From: an uncultured beta proteobacterium
GTDB taxonomy: Bacteria > Pseudomonadota > Gammaproteobacteria > Burkholderiales > SG8-39
Assembly (NCBI GenBank): GCA_903868285.1
Contig: CAIPUP010000388.1
Location: 1-19,658 of the forward strand
Length of the DNA stretch: 19,658 nucleotides
Direction: 5' to 3'
Both the position numbers and the translations under genes were made by a program. This document shows positions 6,916 through 14,259 of the stretch, piece after piece. Under the pieces are notes generated by a model. That model did no database searches. It worked only from the letters and a program-made list of their open reading frames with translations, and was not told the origin of the DNA. Numbering within the stretch: the stretch's first letter is position 1; each line of letters starts with the position of its first letter.

Positions 6916-7734
6916 ATGTCGCGTGCCGGTCGTGTCACGCTGGTGGGTGCCGGTCCTGGCGCACCGGACCTGCTGACGCTGCGTGCAGTGCGCGCCATCG
7001 CCGAAGCCGATGTGCTGCTGGTGGACGACCTGGTGCATCCCGAGGTGTTGCTGCATCGGCGTGCAGGGGCGCGGGTGATTGCGGTTGGCAAGCGCGGCGG
7101 CTGTCGATCCACGCCGCAGGCTTTCATCCATCGCCTGATGTGCCGCTTGGCTCGCCAGGGCCATGTGGTGGTGCGGCTCAAGGGTGGTGACCCCTTTGTT
7201 TTCGGACGCGGCGGCGAAGAGCTGCAGGCCTTGCAGCAGGCGGGCATTGCCTGCAGCGTGGTGCCCGGCATCACGGCTGGAATTGCCGCTGCGCATGCGC
7301 TGGGGATACCAGCCACGCATCGCGGGCTTGCGCGCTCCATCACCCTGGTGACGGCGCATGCCGGAACGTATACCGGTACGCGTGGCGATGAGGCCGAGCC
7401 GGTGGCGCGCGCGGACTGGCCGGCGCTGGCGGCACTGTTGCGGTGTGGCGGAACGCTGGCCGTGTACATGGGCGTAGCGCAACTGGAACAGATGGTCGCG
7501 ACCTTGCGGGCCGAGGGCGTGGCTGCGGATCTGCCCTGTGCCGTGGTGCAAAGCGCCAGCCTGACGGAACAGCGTGAGCTGCGTTGCGCACTCGGTGCTT
7601 TGCCTGCGCAATTGCGCGCGGCCGGACTGGGTAGCCCTGCCATGCTGATTCTGGGCAGCGTCGCAGCCATGGATTTACGTGCCGCACTGAGCACAGAACT
7701 GCCGCAGGATGCTGCGGGTCATGCCGCATGCTGA
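6916..7734 (+). CDS. cobA: Uroporphyrinogen-III C-methyltransferase
   Basis: 272-residue SAM-dependent methyltransferase that turns uroporphyrinogen III into precorrin-2, the first dedicated step to siroheme. Family motifs are clear: GAGPGAPDLLT (11-21), DDLVHPEVL (37-45), RLKGGDPFVFGRGGEE (87-102) and the VPGITAGIAAAHALGIPATHRG segment. It is a stand-alone CobA without the CysG dehydrogenase/chelatase half, so precorrin-2 must be finished elsewhere. Its place in this operon fits the siroheme demand of the nitrite reductase two genes on. The ATG at 6916 follows the previous stop by one base; the frame reaches back into the ATPase gene but that part is not used. Internal insertions around residues 150-165 carry extra Gly/Glu/Ala residues. 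Confidence 0.93.
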   Translation: MSRAGRVTLVGAGPGAPDLLTLRAVRAIAEADVLLVDDLVHPEVLLHRRAGARVIAVGKRGGCRSTPQAFIHRLMCRLARQGHVVVRLKGGDPFVFGRGGEELQALQQAGIACSVVPGITAGIAAAHALGIPATHRGLARSITLVTAHAGTYTGTRGDEAEPVARADWPALAALLRCGGTLAVYMGVAQLEQMVATLRAEGVAADLPCAVVQSASLTEQRELRCALGALPAQLRAAGLGSPAMLILGSVAAMDLRAALSTELPQDAAGHAAC

Positions 7735-9122
7735 ATGCCGGCGCTGACATCGTTGGTGAAATCGCTGGTGAAATCGCCGGTGAAAGCGTCGCCCATGCCG
7801 ACGCCATCGCCAAGGGCGAAGGCCGCACGCGGCTGCGGCTGGTGATCATCGGCAATGGCATGAGCTGCTTGCGGCTGCTTGAGAACCTGCTGGAACTGGC
7901 GCCGCATCGCTTCGATCGGTTCGAGATCCAGGTGTTCGGGGCCGAGCCCGAACCTGCCTACAACCGCATTCAGCTCTCGGCCCTGCTCAGCGACGAGGCC
8001 AGCGCACAAGACATCCTGTTGCAGTCGCGCCAGTGGTATGCCGCGCATGCGGTGCATCTGCACACCCAGGCGCGGGTATTGCATATCGATCGTCAACGAC
8101 GCTGCATCCAGGTGCAACAAGCGCAGCAGCGCTTTGAATGCGGTTACGACCTGTTGGTGATCGCCACCGGTTCCTTGCCTCTCATGCCGGCGTTGCCCGG
8201 CATCGATTTGCCGGGCGTGCTGGCCTATCGCGATGTGCGTGACACACAGGACATGATGGACGCAGCGGCACAGTATCGGCAGGCAGTGGTGATTGGTGGC
8301 GGCCTGCTCGGCCTCGAGGCGGCCAACGGGTTGCAACGCCGTGGAATGCAGGTGACGCTGGTGCATCGCATGTCCTGGCTGATGGAGCGTCAGCTGGATG
8401 CGCCTGCCGCTGCGCTGCTGCAGCAGGCCTTGAGCGCGCGCGGCATCCGGTTTCGTCTGAACGCGGTCACCGAATGCCTGCTGCCGGCAGCGGCGCAGCC
8501 GGGCGATGCGGCGTCGGGTGAAACGCCGCCGGGTGATACACCGCCGGGTGATACACCGCCGCGCGTGGCGACAGTGTGTCTGGCCGATGGCGAGCGGTTG
8601 CCGGCGCAATTAGTGGTTGTGGCCATCGGTATACGCCCGGACATGGCACTGGCCCAGCAGGCGGGCCTGCATTGCCAGCGTGGCATCGTCGTGAACGATC
8701 ACTTGCAGAGTAGTGACCCCGGCATCTACGCCCTGGGCGAATGCGTCGAGCATCGCGGTATTTGCTATGGCCTGGTGGCGCCGCTGTATGAGCAGGCGGC
8801 GGTGTTGGCGCGTCAGCTGCAGTCCCATCTGCGTACCGCGCCGGATACCCCGCGCTATGCCGGATCACTGCTCTCGACCCGGCTCAAGGTGGCTGGCATG
8901 GAGGTGTTCTCAGCCGGGCAGATTCAGGCCGAAGCGGGTGATGAGGAATTGATCCTGTCCGACCCGCAGGGCGGCGTGTATCGCAAGCTGGTGCTGCGTG
9001 ACGACCGCCTGCGTGGCGCGGTGTTGTTTGGTGACAGTGCCGGTGCAGCGCAACTGCTGGATTGCCTGTTGCACGCCACGCCGCTGGGCATGTTGCGCGA
9101 ACAACTGTTATGCGCTGCTTGA
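7728..9122 (+). CDS. FAD/NAD(P)H oxidoreductase, NasC/NirB-N-terminal type
   Basis: 464-residue pyridine-nucleotide-disulfide oxidoreductase, most like the N-terminal part of NirB and the NADH-dependent electron-transfer subunit of assimilatory nitrate reductase (Klebsiella NasC, Bacillus NasB). The FAD-binding motif VIIGNGMSC is at 39-47, followed by PAYNRIQLSALL, the central VIATGSLP and a second Rossmann motif VVIGGGLLGLE at 187-197. It lacks the siroheme domains and any BFD [2Fe-2S] domain; NasA carries the BFD module instead. The ATG at 7728 overlaps the cobA stop by seven bases. The first 33 residues are unusual, with a threefold repeat encoding xxGE units, and a Pro-rich repeat interrupts the protein near 258-277. 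Probable role is passing electrons from NAD(P)H to NasA (inference); a nitrite reductase partner is the alternative. Confidence 0.83.
   Translation: MLNAGADIVGEIAGEIAGESVAHADAIAKGEGRTRLRLVIIGNGMSCLRLLENLLELAPHRFDRFEIQVFGAEPEPAYNRIQLSALLSDEASAQDILLQSRQWYAAHAVHLHTQARVLHIDRQRRCIQVQQAQQRFECGYDLLVIATGSLPLMPALPGIDLPGVLAYRDVRDTQDMMDAAAQYRQAVVIGGGLLGLEAANGLQRRGMQVTLVHRMSWLMERQLDAPAAALLQQALSARGIRFRLNAVTECLLPAAAQPGDAASGETPPGDTPPGDTPPRVATVCLADGERLPAQLVVVAIGIRPDMALAQQAGLHCQRGIVVNDHLQSSDPGIYALGECVEHRGICYGLVAPLYEQAAVLARQLQSHLRTAPDTPRYAGSLLSTRLKVAGMEVFSAGQIQAEAGDEELILSDPQGGVYRKLVLRDDRLRGAVLFGDSAGAAQLLDCLLHATPLGMLREQLLCAA
7749..7784 (+). repeat. Coding tandem repeat, 3 x 12 bp
   Basis: Three units of the form ATCGnnGGTGAA encode IVGE-IAGE-IAGE in the non-conserved N-terminus of the FAD oxidoreductase. 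Differences are confined to two positions per unit. The unit length is a multiple of three, so copy-number change would not shift the frame. Confidence 0.85.
8501..8560 (+). repeat. Coding tandem repeat, 4 x 15 bp
   Basis: Two perfect copies of GGGTGATACACCGCC (8531-8545, 8546-8560) follow one near copy (8516-8530) and one degenerate copy (8501-8515). They encode GDAAS-GETPP-GDTPP-GDTPP, a Pro-rich loop inside the NAD-binding region of the FAD oxidoreductase. Confidence 0.88.
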
Positions 9123-9174
9123 ATTTTTTTATTCATTGGAATTCCGAACTGGAACCCGGACCGGGCTGAACGCG

Positions 9175-11178
9175 ATGACGACACCCCAGCACAATGCCTT
9201 GCCCCATGTTGACGCGAATGCGGCGTTTAGCGACGAGCAGGCGCAGTTCCTGCAAGGCTTTGCCGCCGGCCGTGCCAGTCGTGCGGCTCGGCTGGCGCCA
9301 AGCAATCTGCCTGCGCCTGGCGCCGTCATCGACGCTGCCGATGACGTGCTGTCCTTGCAGCGTGCGGCACAGGCGCGGGTGCTGTCCGCTGGCGGCAAGC
9401 TGGTGGCGGAGGAGGAATTCAAGCGTCAGCGCAATCCGTTTGATCTGTGGGACGACATGCAGCGCTGGGCGGCCGAGGGGCGTTTTCCCAAGGGCACGGA
9501 AGTGTTCGGGATGAAGTTCCATGGCCTGTTCTATGTTGCGCCAGCGCAGAACGCCTTCATGTGCCGCTTGCGTATTCCCAATGGCATCCTCAGTGCAGCG
9601 CAATGGCGTGGTGTGGCGGCACTGGCGCAACAGTTTGCCGGCGGCTACGCCGACATCACCACGCGTGCCAATCTGCAGCTGCGCGAGATACCGCCGTCGC
9701 ACACCATCGATGTGCTGAGCGGCCTGGTGGATATCGGTCTGACCTCGCGTGGATCCGGTGCCGACAATATTCGCAATATCACCGGTGGTCCGACCGCAGG
9801 TATTGATCCGCAGGAGTTGTTCGATACGCGCGCGCTCGGTCGTGCATTGCACCACCTCATCCTCAATCATCGCGAGCTGTATGGCTTGCCGAGAAAATTC
9901 AACATCGCGTTCGACGGTGGCGGACAGGTGGCCGCGCTGCAGGACACCAATGACATCGGCTTTAGCGCAGTACGGGAGCGGCAAAGTGGCGAGATCGGAT
10001 TCCGGGTTGCCCTCGGTGGCATCACTGGCCACGGCGATTTCGCGCGCGATCTCGGTGTGCTGATCACACCGGCGCAATGTCTGGATGTCGCGCAGGCGGT
10101 GCTCAAGGTGTTCATCCAGCATGCTGACCGCACCGACCGGCGGCGTGCCCGCATGAAGTATGTGATCGATGCGCATGGGCTGGACTGGACCCTGCAGCAG
10201 GTCGAGGCACTGTTGCCGCAGCCACTGCGGCGCGTCCCGTTGGCGGAGTGCGAGCCGCGCCCGGCGCAGCGGCGCGATGCCCATGTCGGCGTGCATGCCC
10301 AGCGCCAGCCGGGATTGGTCTGGCTGGGTGTGCCAGTTCCGGCGGCGCGCCTGCAGGTGGCGCAGATGCATGGCATTGCCGATATTGCCGAGCGTTTTGG
10401 CTCGGGCACGCTGCGCCTGACGGTGTGGCAGAACCTGCTGATTTCCGATGTGCCGCAGGCGCGCGTGGCCGAGGCCAGAACTGCACTGCAGGCGCTCGGC
10501 CTGGACTGTGAGGCGGGGCCGGTGCGCGCCGGCATGGTGGCCTGCACTGGCAATCAGGGTTGCAAGTTCGCCGCCGCCGATACCAAACGCCATGCGCAGC
10601 AGATCATCGATTGGCTGGAGCCAGCGTTGTCCGGGCCGGCGTTGTTCGAACCGGCGCTATCCGCGTCTGCATCCGAGTCTGCATCCGAGCCTGTGGCTGC
10701 GGTGCCGAGGGTGCCGCTGGCCATGGATACGCCGATCAATATTCATCTCACCGGCTGCCATCACTCCTGCGCCCAGCACTACATCGGCGATATTGGTTTG
10801 CTGGCGGCGAAGGTGCCGCTGTTGGCGGAAGGCGTCGATGCCGAGGTCGGTACTGAGGTTGTTACTGAGGTCGATACCGAGATCGATAATGAGGTCGAGG
10901 GCTATCACCTGTATGTCGGTGGTGGTCATGGCGAGGCGCAAGCCATTGCCGTTAGCCTGCTGCGCGATGTGCCGGCCTCGCACTTGCCGGGTGTGATCGA
11001 GAGCCTGTTGCGCTGCTACTTGCAGCAGCGGCGCGATGCCAGCGAGAGTTTTTTGCAATTCAGCCAGCGGCCGGGCCAGGGCCAGGGGCTGGGGCAAGGC
11101 ATGCAGGCCTTGCGCAGCGCGCTGTTCGATAGTCATCCGGCATTGATGGCGCGCAACCAGACCGGCGATGCGTCATGA
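9175..11178 (+). CDS. nirA: Siroheme ferredoxin-type nitrite (or sulfite) reductase, NirA family
   Basis: 667-residue siroheme and [4Fe-4S] enzyme carrying out a six-electron reduction, here most likely nitrite to ammonium. The duplicated ferredoxin-like and siroheme domains are visible, with TTRANLQLR at about 162-170. The cluster and siroheme ligands are Cys457 and Cys463 (C-x5-C, CTGNQGC) and Cys528 and Cys532 (C-x3-C, CHHSC). The gap of 65 residues between the pairs exceeds the roughly 35 in plant NiR, because of a repeat-rich insert at 10622-10689; a second acidic repeat lies at 10843-10898. The protein is therefore longer than usual (about 510-590). ATG 9175 begins MTTPQHN, before the family's FSDEQAQFLQGFAAGR segment; the frame is open upstream but overlaps the previous gene. 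It overlaps the downstream reductase by four bases (ATGA). Sulfite reductase is the alternative, made less likely by context. Confidence 0.86.
   Translation: MTTPQHNALPHVDANAAFSDEQAQFLQGFAAGRASRAARLAPSNLPAPGAVIDAADDVLSLQRAAQARVLSAGGKLVAEEEFKRQRNPFDLWDDMQRWAAEGRFPKGTEVFGMKFHGLFYVAPAQNAFMCRLRIPNGILSAAQWRGVAALAQQFAGGYADITTRANLQLREIPPSHTIDVLSGLVDIGLTSRGSGADNIRNITGGPTAGIDPQELFDTRALGRALHHLILNHRELYGLPRKFNIAFDGGGQVAALQDTNDIGFSAVRERQSGEIGFRVALGGITGHGDFARDLGVLITPAQCLDVAQAVLKVFIQHADRTDRRRARMKYVIDAHGLDWTLQQVEALLPQPLRRVPLAECEPRPAQRRDAHVGVHAQRQPGLVWLGVPVPAARLQVAQMHGIADIAERFGSGTLRLTVWQNLLISDVPQARVAEARTALQALGLDCEAGPVRAGMVACTGNQGCKFAAADTKRHAQQIIDWLEPALSGPALFEPALSASASESASEPVAAVPRVPLAMDTPINIHLTGCHHSCAQHYIGDIGLLAAKVPLLAEGVDAEVGTEVVTEVDTEIDNEVEGYHLYVGGGHGEAQAIAVSLLRDVPASHLPGVIESLLRCYLQQRRDASESFLQFSQRPGQGQGLGQGMQALRSALFDSHPALMARNQTGDAS
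10622..10689 (+). repeat. Degenerate 15-bp then perfect 12-bp coding repeats in nirA
   Basis: Three degenerate 15-base units (10622-10666) encode PALSG-PALFE-PALSA. Two perfect copies of TCTGCATCCGAG (10666-10677, 10678-10689) follow. Together they make a low-complexity Pro/Ala/Ser/Glu insert placed between the two cysteine pairs of the siroheme site. Confidence 0.8.
10843..10898 (+). repeat. Coding tandem repeat, 4.7 x 12 bp, in nirA
   Basis: Units of the form GAGGTCGATACC, with a few substitutions each, encode EVGT-EVVT-EVDT-EIDN-EVE. The result is an acidic low-complexity loop near the C-terminal end of the siroheme protein, before the conserved YHLYVGGGHGEAQ strand. Confidence 0.85.
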
Positions 11179-12962
11179 AGCTTGCTGATCAGGCCATGGG
11201 TGTGATCCCCGAGAGCGCGCCGTTCACACCGGCTCAGCGTGCCTGGCTGAATGGTTTTTTTGCCGGGCTGGATGCTTACCCGCTGCCCGCTGGTGAGGCC
11301 GCGCCCATGCCGGACGGGACTGCCATCCCGACCGAAGAGGTAACACAAGTTATTGATTTAAAAGAAGATTTTCCGTGGCATGACGAGACCATGCCGCTCC
11401 AGGAGCGGCTTGCCTTGGCACAGGGCCGGCCGTTGGCGCGACGCCTGATGGCGGCCATGGGGCAACTCGATTGCGGTCAGTGTGGCTATCTGTGTCAGAG
11501 CTATGCCGAGGCGATTGCGCGTGGCGAGGACAAGGATCTGGGCAAGTGCGTGCCGGGTGGCAAGCCGACCCAGCGCAGTATCAAGCAGCTGCTGGCCGAG
11601 GCCGGCACAGCGCCGCCCAGCCAGGCGCCATCGGCAACATCGGCAACATCGGCAACATCGGCAACATCGGCGCCACCGGGCACCACGCCGCTTGCGATCG
11701 CAGCCTCGGCCGGGAGCGTTGCCGCATCCGCCGACGGCGTTGCTGCCGTTCGCCCGCGCTCCAGCCGTGAGCAACCCTTCCACGCACGTTTGCTGTCGAC
11801 CCAGAGCCTGAGCGCAGCACCGGGCGGGCGTCAGGTGTTGAATGTGGTGCTGTCGCTGGCTGGCAGTGATATCGACTACGAGCCCGGCGATGCCCTGGGG
11901 GTGTGGCCATCCAATATGGGCGAGGAAGTCGAGCTGTTGCTGTCCATCCTGCGTGCACGCGGCTCCGAGCCGGTGGAGCTCGATGGCATCACTGTCAGCG
12001 CGCGCGAGGCACTGTTGCGTCGTTGCAATTTGCGCACACCCACGGAGGAGCTGTATCGCTTGCTGGCACGTCATGCCCGTGATGTCAGCGAGGCAGCGCA
12101 ATTGCAGCGCCTGGCGGCGCTGGAGGCGGGCGAGATACAGGCTGAGGAGAACTCCGCCGAGGCCCCCGCTGTTGATTGCAGCGCCGTTGATGCCACCCCT
12201 GCGGACACCACGCCGCATGACGTGCTTGATGTGCTGGTGCGCTATCGCTCGGCTCGGCCACCGGTCGCGGAATTCGTACTTGCCCTGGGACGCTTGCAGC
12301 CGCGCCTGTATTCGATTGCCTCATCGCGTCGTTGCCATCCGGGCGAGGTGCATCTGACCGTCTCGGTGGTGCGCTACGGCTTGTTCGAGCGTGACTATCA
12401 GGGTGTGGCCTCGAACTTTTTTGCCGAGCGTTTGCAGCGCGGCCAGCGGGTGCCGGTGTATCTGCAAAAGGCGCATGGCTTTGCCCTGCCAGACGATCCG
12501 GCAACACCGATCATCATGATCGGTCCGGGCACCGGCATCGCACCGTTTCGCGCCTTTTTGCAGGAGCGTGCAGCGCGCGCTGCAGACCTTGCCGCGCAGG
12601 GTGGCGGCAACTGGTTGTTCTTTGGCAATCAGCGCGCCAGTGAAGACTTTCTCTACCGCGGTGAGATTGAGGGCTGGTTGCGTCGTGGTGTGTTGACGCG
12701 CCTGGATACCGCGTTCTCGCGCGATCAGGCCGAGAAGGTCTATGTGCAGCACCGCATGCTGCAGCAATCTGCCCTGCTGTGGCAGTGGTTGCAGCAGGGT
12801 GCGCATGTCTATGTCTGTGGCGATGCCCAGCGCATGGCAGCCGATGTCGATGCCGCCTTGCGGCAAATCCTCATCAGCGAAGCTGCGATGGATGACAGTG
12901 CAGCGCGGCAATGGTTGCTGGCGCTGGCGCGCCAGGGTCGCTACTGCCGCGATGTTTACTGA
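11175..12962 (+). CDS. CysJ-like flavoprotein reductase with N-terminal Fe-S domain, partner of NirA
   Basis: 595-residue NAD(P)H-dependent reductase that probably feeds electrons to NirA. Residues 100-125 form a four-cysteine motif (C-x2-C-x3-C-x17-C; CGQCGYLC then KCVPGG), like the FeS domain of RnfB and corrinoid iron-sulfur proteins. A repeat-containing Ala/Ser/Thr linker (about 140-195) leads to a CysJ/P450-reductase-type FAD domain with RLYSIASS at 377-384. Next is an NADP-binding domain with GPGTGIAPFR at 450-459 and YVCGDAQRM, and a C-terminal aromatic RYCRDVY as in CysJ. The flavodoxin-like FMN domain of CysJ is missing; the Fe-S domain apparently replaces it. ATGA overlap with nirA implies coupled synthesis. 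Annotation pipelines would call it sulfite reductase subunit alpha; context favours nitrite reduction. Confidence 0.86.
   Translation: MKLADQAMGVIPESAPFTPAQRAWLNGFFAGLDAYPLPAGEAAPMPDGTAIPTEEVTQVIDLKEDFPWHDETMPLQERLALAQGRPLARRLMAAMGQLDCGQCGYLCQSYAEAIARGEDKDLGKCVPGGKPTQRSIKQLLAEAGTAPPSQAPSATSATSATSATSAPPGTTPLAIAASAGSVAASADGVAAVRPRSSREQPFHARLLSTQSLSAAPGGRQVLNVVLSLAGSDIDYEPGDALGVWPSNMGEEVELLLSILRARGSEPVELDGITVSAREALLRRCNLRTPTEELYRLLARHARDVSEAAQLQRLAALEAGEIQAEENSAEAPAVDCSAVDATPADTTPHDVLDVLVRYRSARPPVAEFVLALGRLQPRLYSIASSRRCHPGEVHLTVSVVRYGLFERDYQGVASNFFAERLQRGQRVPVYLQKAHGFALPDDPATPIIMIGPGTGIAPFRAFLQERAARAADLAAQGGGNWLFFGNQRASEDFLYRGEIEGWLRRGVLTRLDTAFSRDQAEKVYVQHRMLQQSALLWQWLQQGAHVYVCGDAQRMAADVDAALRQILISEAAMDDSAARQWLLALARQGRYCRDVY
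11631..11666 (+). repeat. Coding tandem repeat, 4 x 9 bp, perfect
   Basis: Four identical copies of TCGGCAACA encode SAT four times in the linker between the Fe-S and FAD domains of the CysJ-like reductase, followed by a partial fifth. Identity at every base suggests recent slippage. Confidence 0.92.
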
Positions 12963-13975
12963 GGCGTTGCCAGCTGTTGCAGCGCCCGCATCACCCGCGC
13001 CGGCGTGAGCTCGGTCATGCAGCGAAAGTGTCCCAGCGGGCAGACGCGGGCAAAGCACGGGCTGCAGGTCAGGCCCTCGGGCATCAGCAGTTGCGCCGCC
13101 GGGTTGAGCGGCGGGGTATGCGCGGCGCTGGAGGAGCCATACAGCGCCACTTGCGGCCGGCCGAGTGCGGCGGCCACATGCATCAGGCCGGAGTCGTTGC
13201 TGACCACCTGATCGGCCAGTGACATCAGGTCGATGGCGCTGGCCAGATCGGTCTGGCCGCAGAGGTTGATGGCAGCGCCTTGCGATGCCTGCACGATGGC
13301 TTCGCCGATGGCTTGATCGCCCGCGCCACCCAACAACCATACCTGCCTGCCTTCGCCAGCCAGTTGTTGCGCCAAGCTGGCGAAGTGCGCGCTCGGCCAG
13401 CGCTTGGCCGGGCCGTATTCGGCACCAGGGCAGAACACGCTCACCGGCTTGTCAAGTCGCAGTCTGAGGCGCTGCAGCTGCGATGTGCGATTGGCGAGAT
13501 CGACCTGCAACTGCACTGCGCCCAGCGGCCTCTGTGGTGCATTGCCGGGGTCTTCCGCCAGCTGGGCATAGCGCTCGGCCATCAGCGGTAGCGCCTGTTT
13601 GTCCAGGCGGTGCAGGTGGTTGATCAGGCCGTAGCGGCTCTCGCCGACAAAGCCTGCGCGCTGCGGTATGCCGGCAAACCAGGGCAACAGTGCCGCCTTG
13701 AGGCTGTTCGGTAGCACCACTGCCAGCTGGTAGTCGTTCTGGCGCAGCTGACGCGCCAGCTGCCAGCGCTGACGCAATTGCAGCGGGCCATGTACGAAGG
13801 GCGTGTTGATGACCTGACGCAACTGCGGCATGCGTTGCAGCACCGCGCTGGTCCAGGCCGGCGCCAGGGCATCGATGCTGGCTGCGGGATAGCGTTGCTG
13901 CAGTCGTGCCAGCAGCGGTTGCGCCAGCAGACTGTCACCGATCCAGTTCGGTGCAACGATCAGGATGCGTTGCAT
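12956..13975 (-). CDS. waaF: Lipopolysaccharide heptosyltransferase II
   Basis: 339-residue GT9-family enzyme adding the second heptose to the LPS inner core from ADP-heptose, on the cytoplasmic face of the inner membrane. Family features are the N-terminal RILIVAPNWIGDSLLAQPLL, the donor-site segment VVSNDSGLMHVAAALGRPQVALYG, and the C-terminal CSPCFARVCPLGHFRCM. The start may be ATG 13975 or the preceding GTG 13978; neither has a clear ribosome-binding site. The 3' end overlaps the convergent reductase gene by seven bases. It lies 78 bases after the zinc-finger gene on the same strand, so it may belong to the ilvE operon. Confidence 0.93.
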   Translation of the reverse strand: MQRILIVAPNWIGDSLLAQPLLARLQQRYPAASIDALAPAWTSAVLQRMPQLRQVINTPFVHGPLQLRQRWQLARQLRQNDYQLAVVLPNSLKAALLPWFAGIPQRAGFVGESRYGLINHLHRLDKQALPLMAERYAQLAEDPGNAPQRPLGAVQLQVDLANRTSQLQRLRLRLDKPVSVFCPGAEYGPAKRWPSAHFASLAQQLAGEGRQVWLLGGAGDQAIGEAIVQASQGAAINLCGQTDLASAIDLMSLADQVVSNDSGLMHVAAALGRPQVALYGSSSAAHTPPLNPAAQLLMPEGLTCSPCFARVCPLGHFRCMTELTPARVMRALQQLATPQ

Positions 13976-14053
13976 CACGGGGACAGAATGAAAAATTCAG
14001 GCGTGCGGCAGGCGGGATGAAGCGCGGTGTCGAGGTCTGTCCCGACCTTCGCC

Positions 14054-14257
14054 TCAATGTCCGCCCGGCGCTTTGCCCACCAAGCGATATTGCGTACCGC
14101 AGTACGGGCACAGCGCCTTGCCGCCATGATTCAGATCGAGGAACACGCGCGGATGCATGCCCCACACCGGCGTTTGCGGCATCGGGCAATGCAGTGGCAG
14201 ATCGTGGCTGTGTACCTCGACTTCACGCGCAGCGCTGGCGGGGGATGTGGCCGACAT
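14054..14257 (-). CDS. Small CHCC zinc-finger protein
   Basis: 67-residue protein with a CHCC metal-binding set at Cys24, His35, Cys50 and Cys53 (LHCPMP, MHPRVFLDL, ALCPYCGTQYRL), matching the zf-CHCC family related to mitochondrial complex I subunit NDUFS6. Its function in bacteria is not established. The ATG lies two bases after the ilvE stop, so the two are almost certainly co-translated. The ilvE / zinc-finger / waaF order is common in Burkholderiales. Confidence 0.9.
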   Translation of the reverse strand: MSATSPASAAREVEVHSHDLPLHCPMPQTPVWGMHPRVFLDLNHGGKALCPYCGTQYRLVGKAPGGH

Positions 14258-14259
14258 GA

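Noticed and set aside
9120..9135. T-run after the FAD oxidoreductase stop as a terminator
   Set aside because: No GC-rich hairpin precedes it; it is only an AT-rich patch in the 52-base gap before nirA.
8998..9174. Extended start of nirA
   Set aside because: The extension lies out of frame over the end of the FAD oxidoreductase gene and adds a Cys/Arg-rich segment typical of wrong-frame translation.
9133..10593. 486-residue minus-strand ORF opposite nirA
   Set aside because: Antisense shadow in GC-rich DNA. The plus strand has siroheme reductase motifs in the same region.
11631..11666. Short direct repeats as a CRISPR-like array
   Set aside because: Units are 9 bases, contiguous without spacers and inside a coding frame, so this is a simple coding microsatellite.
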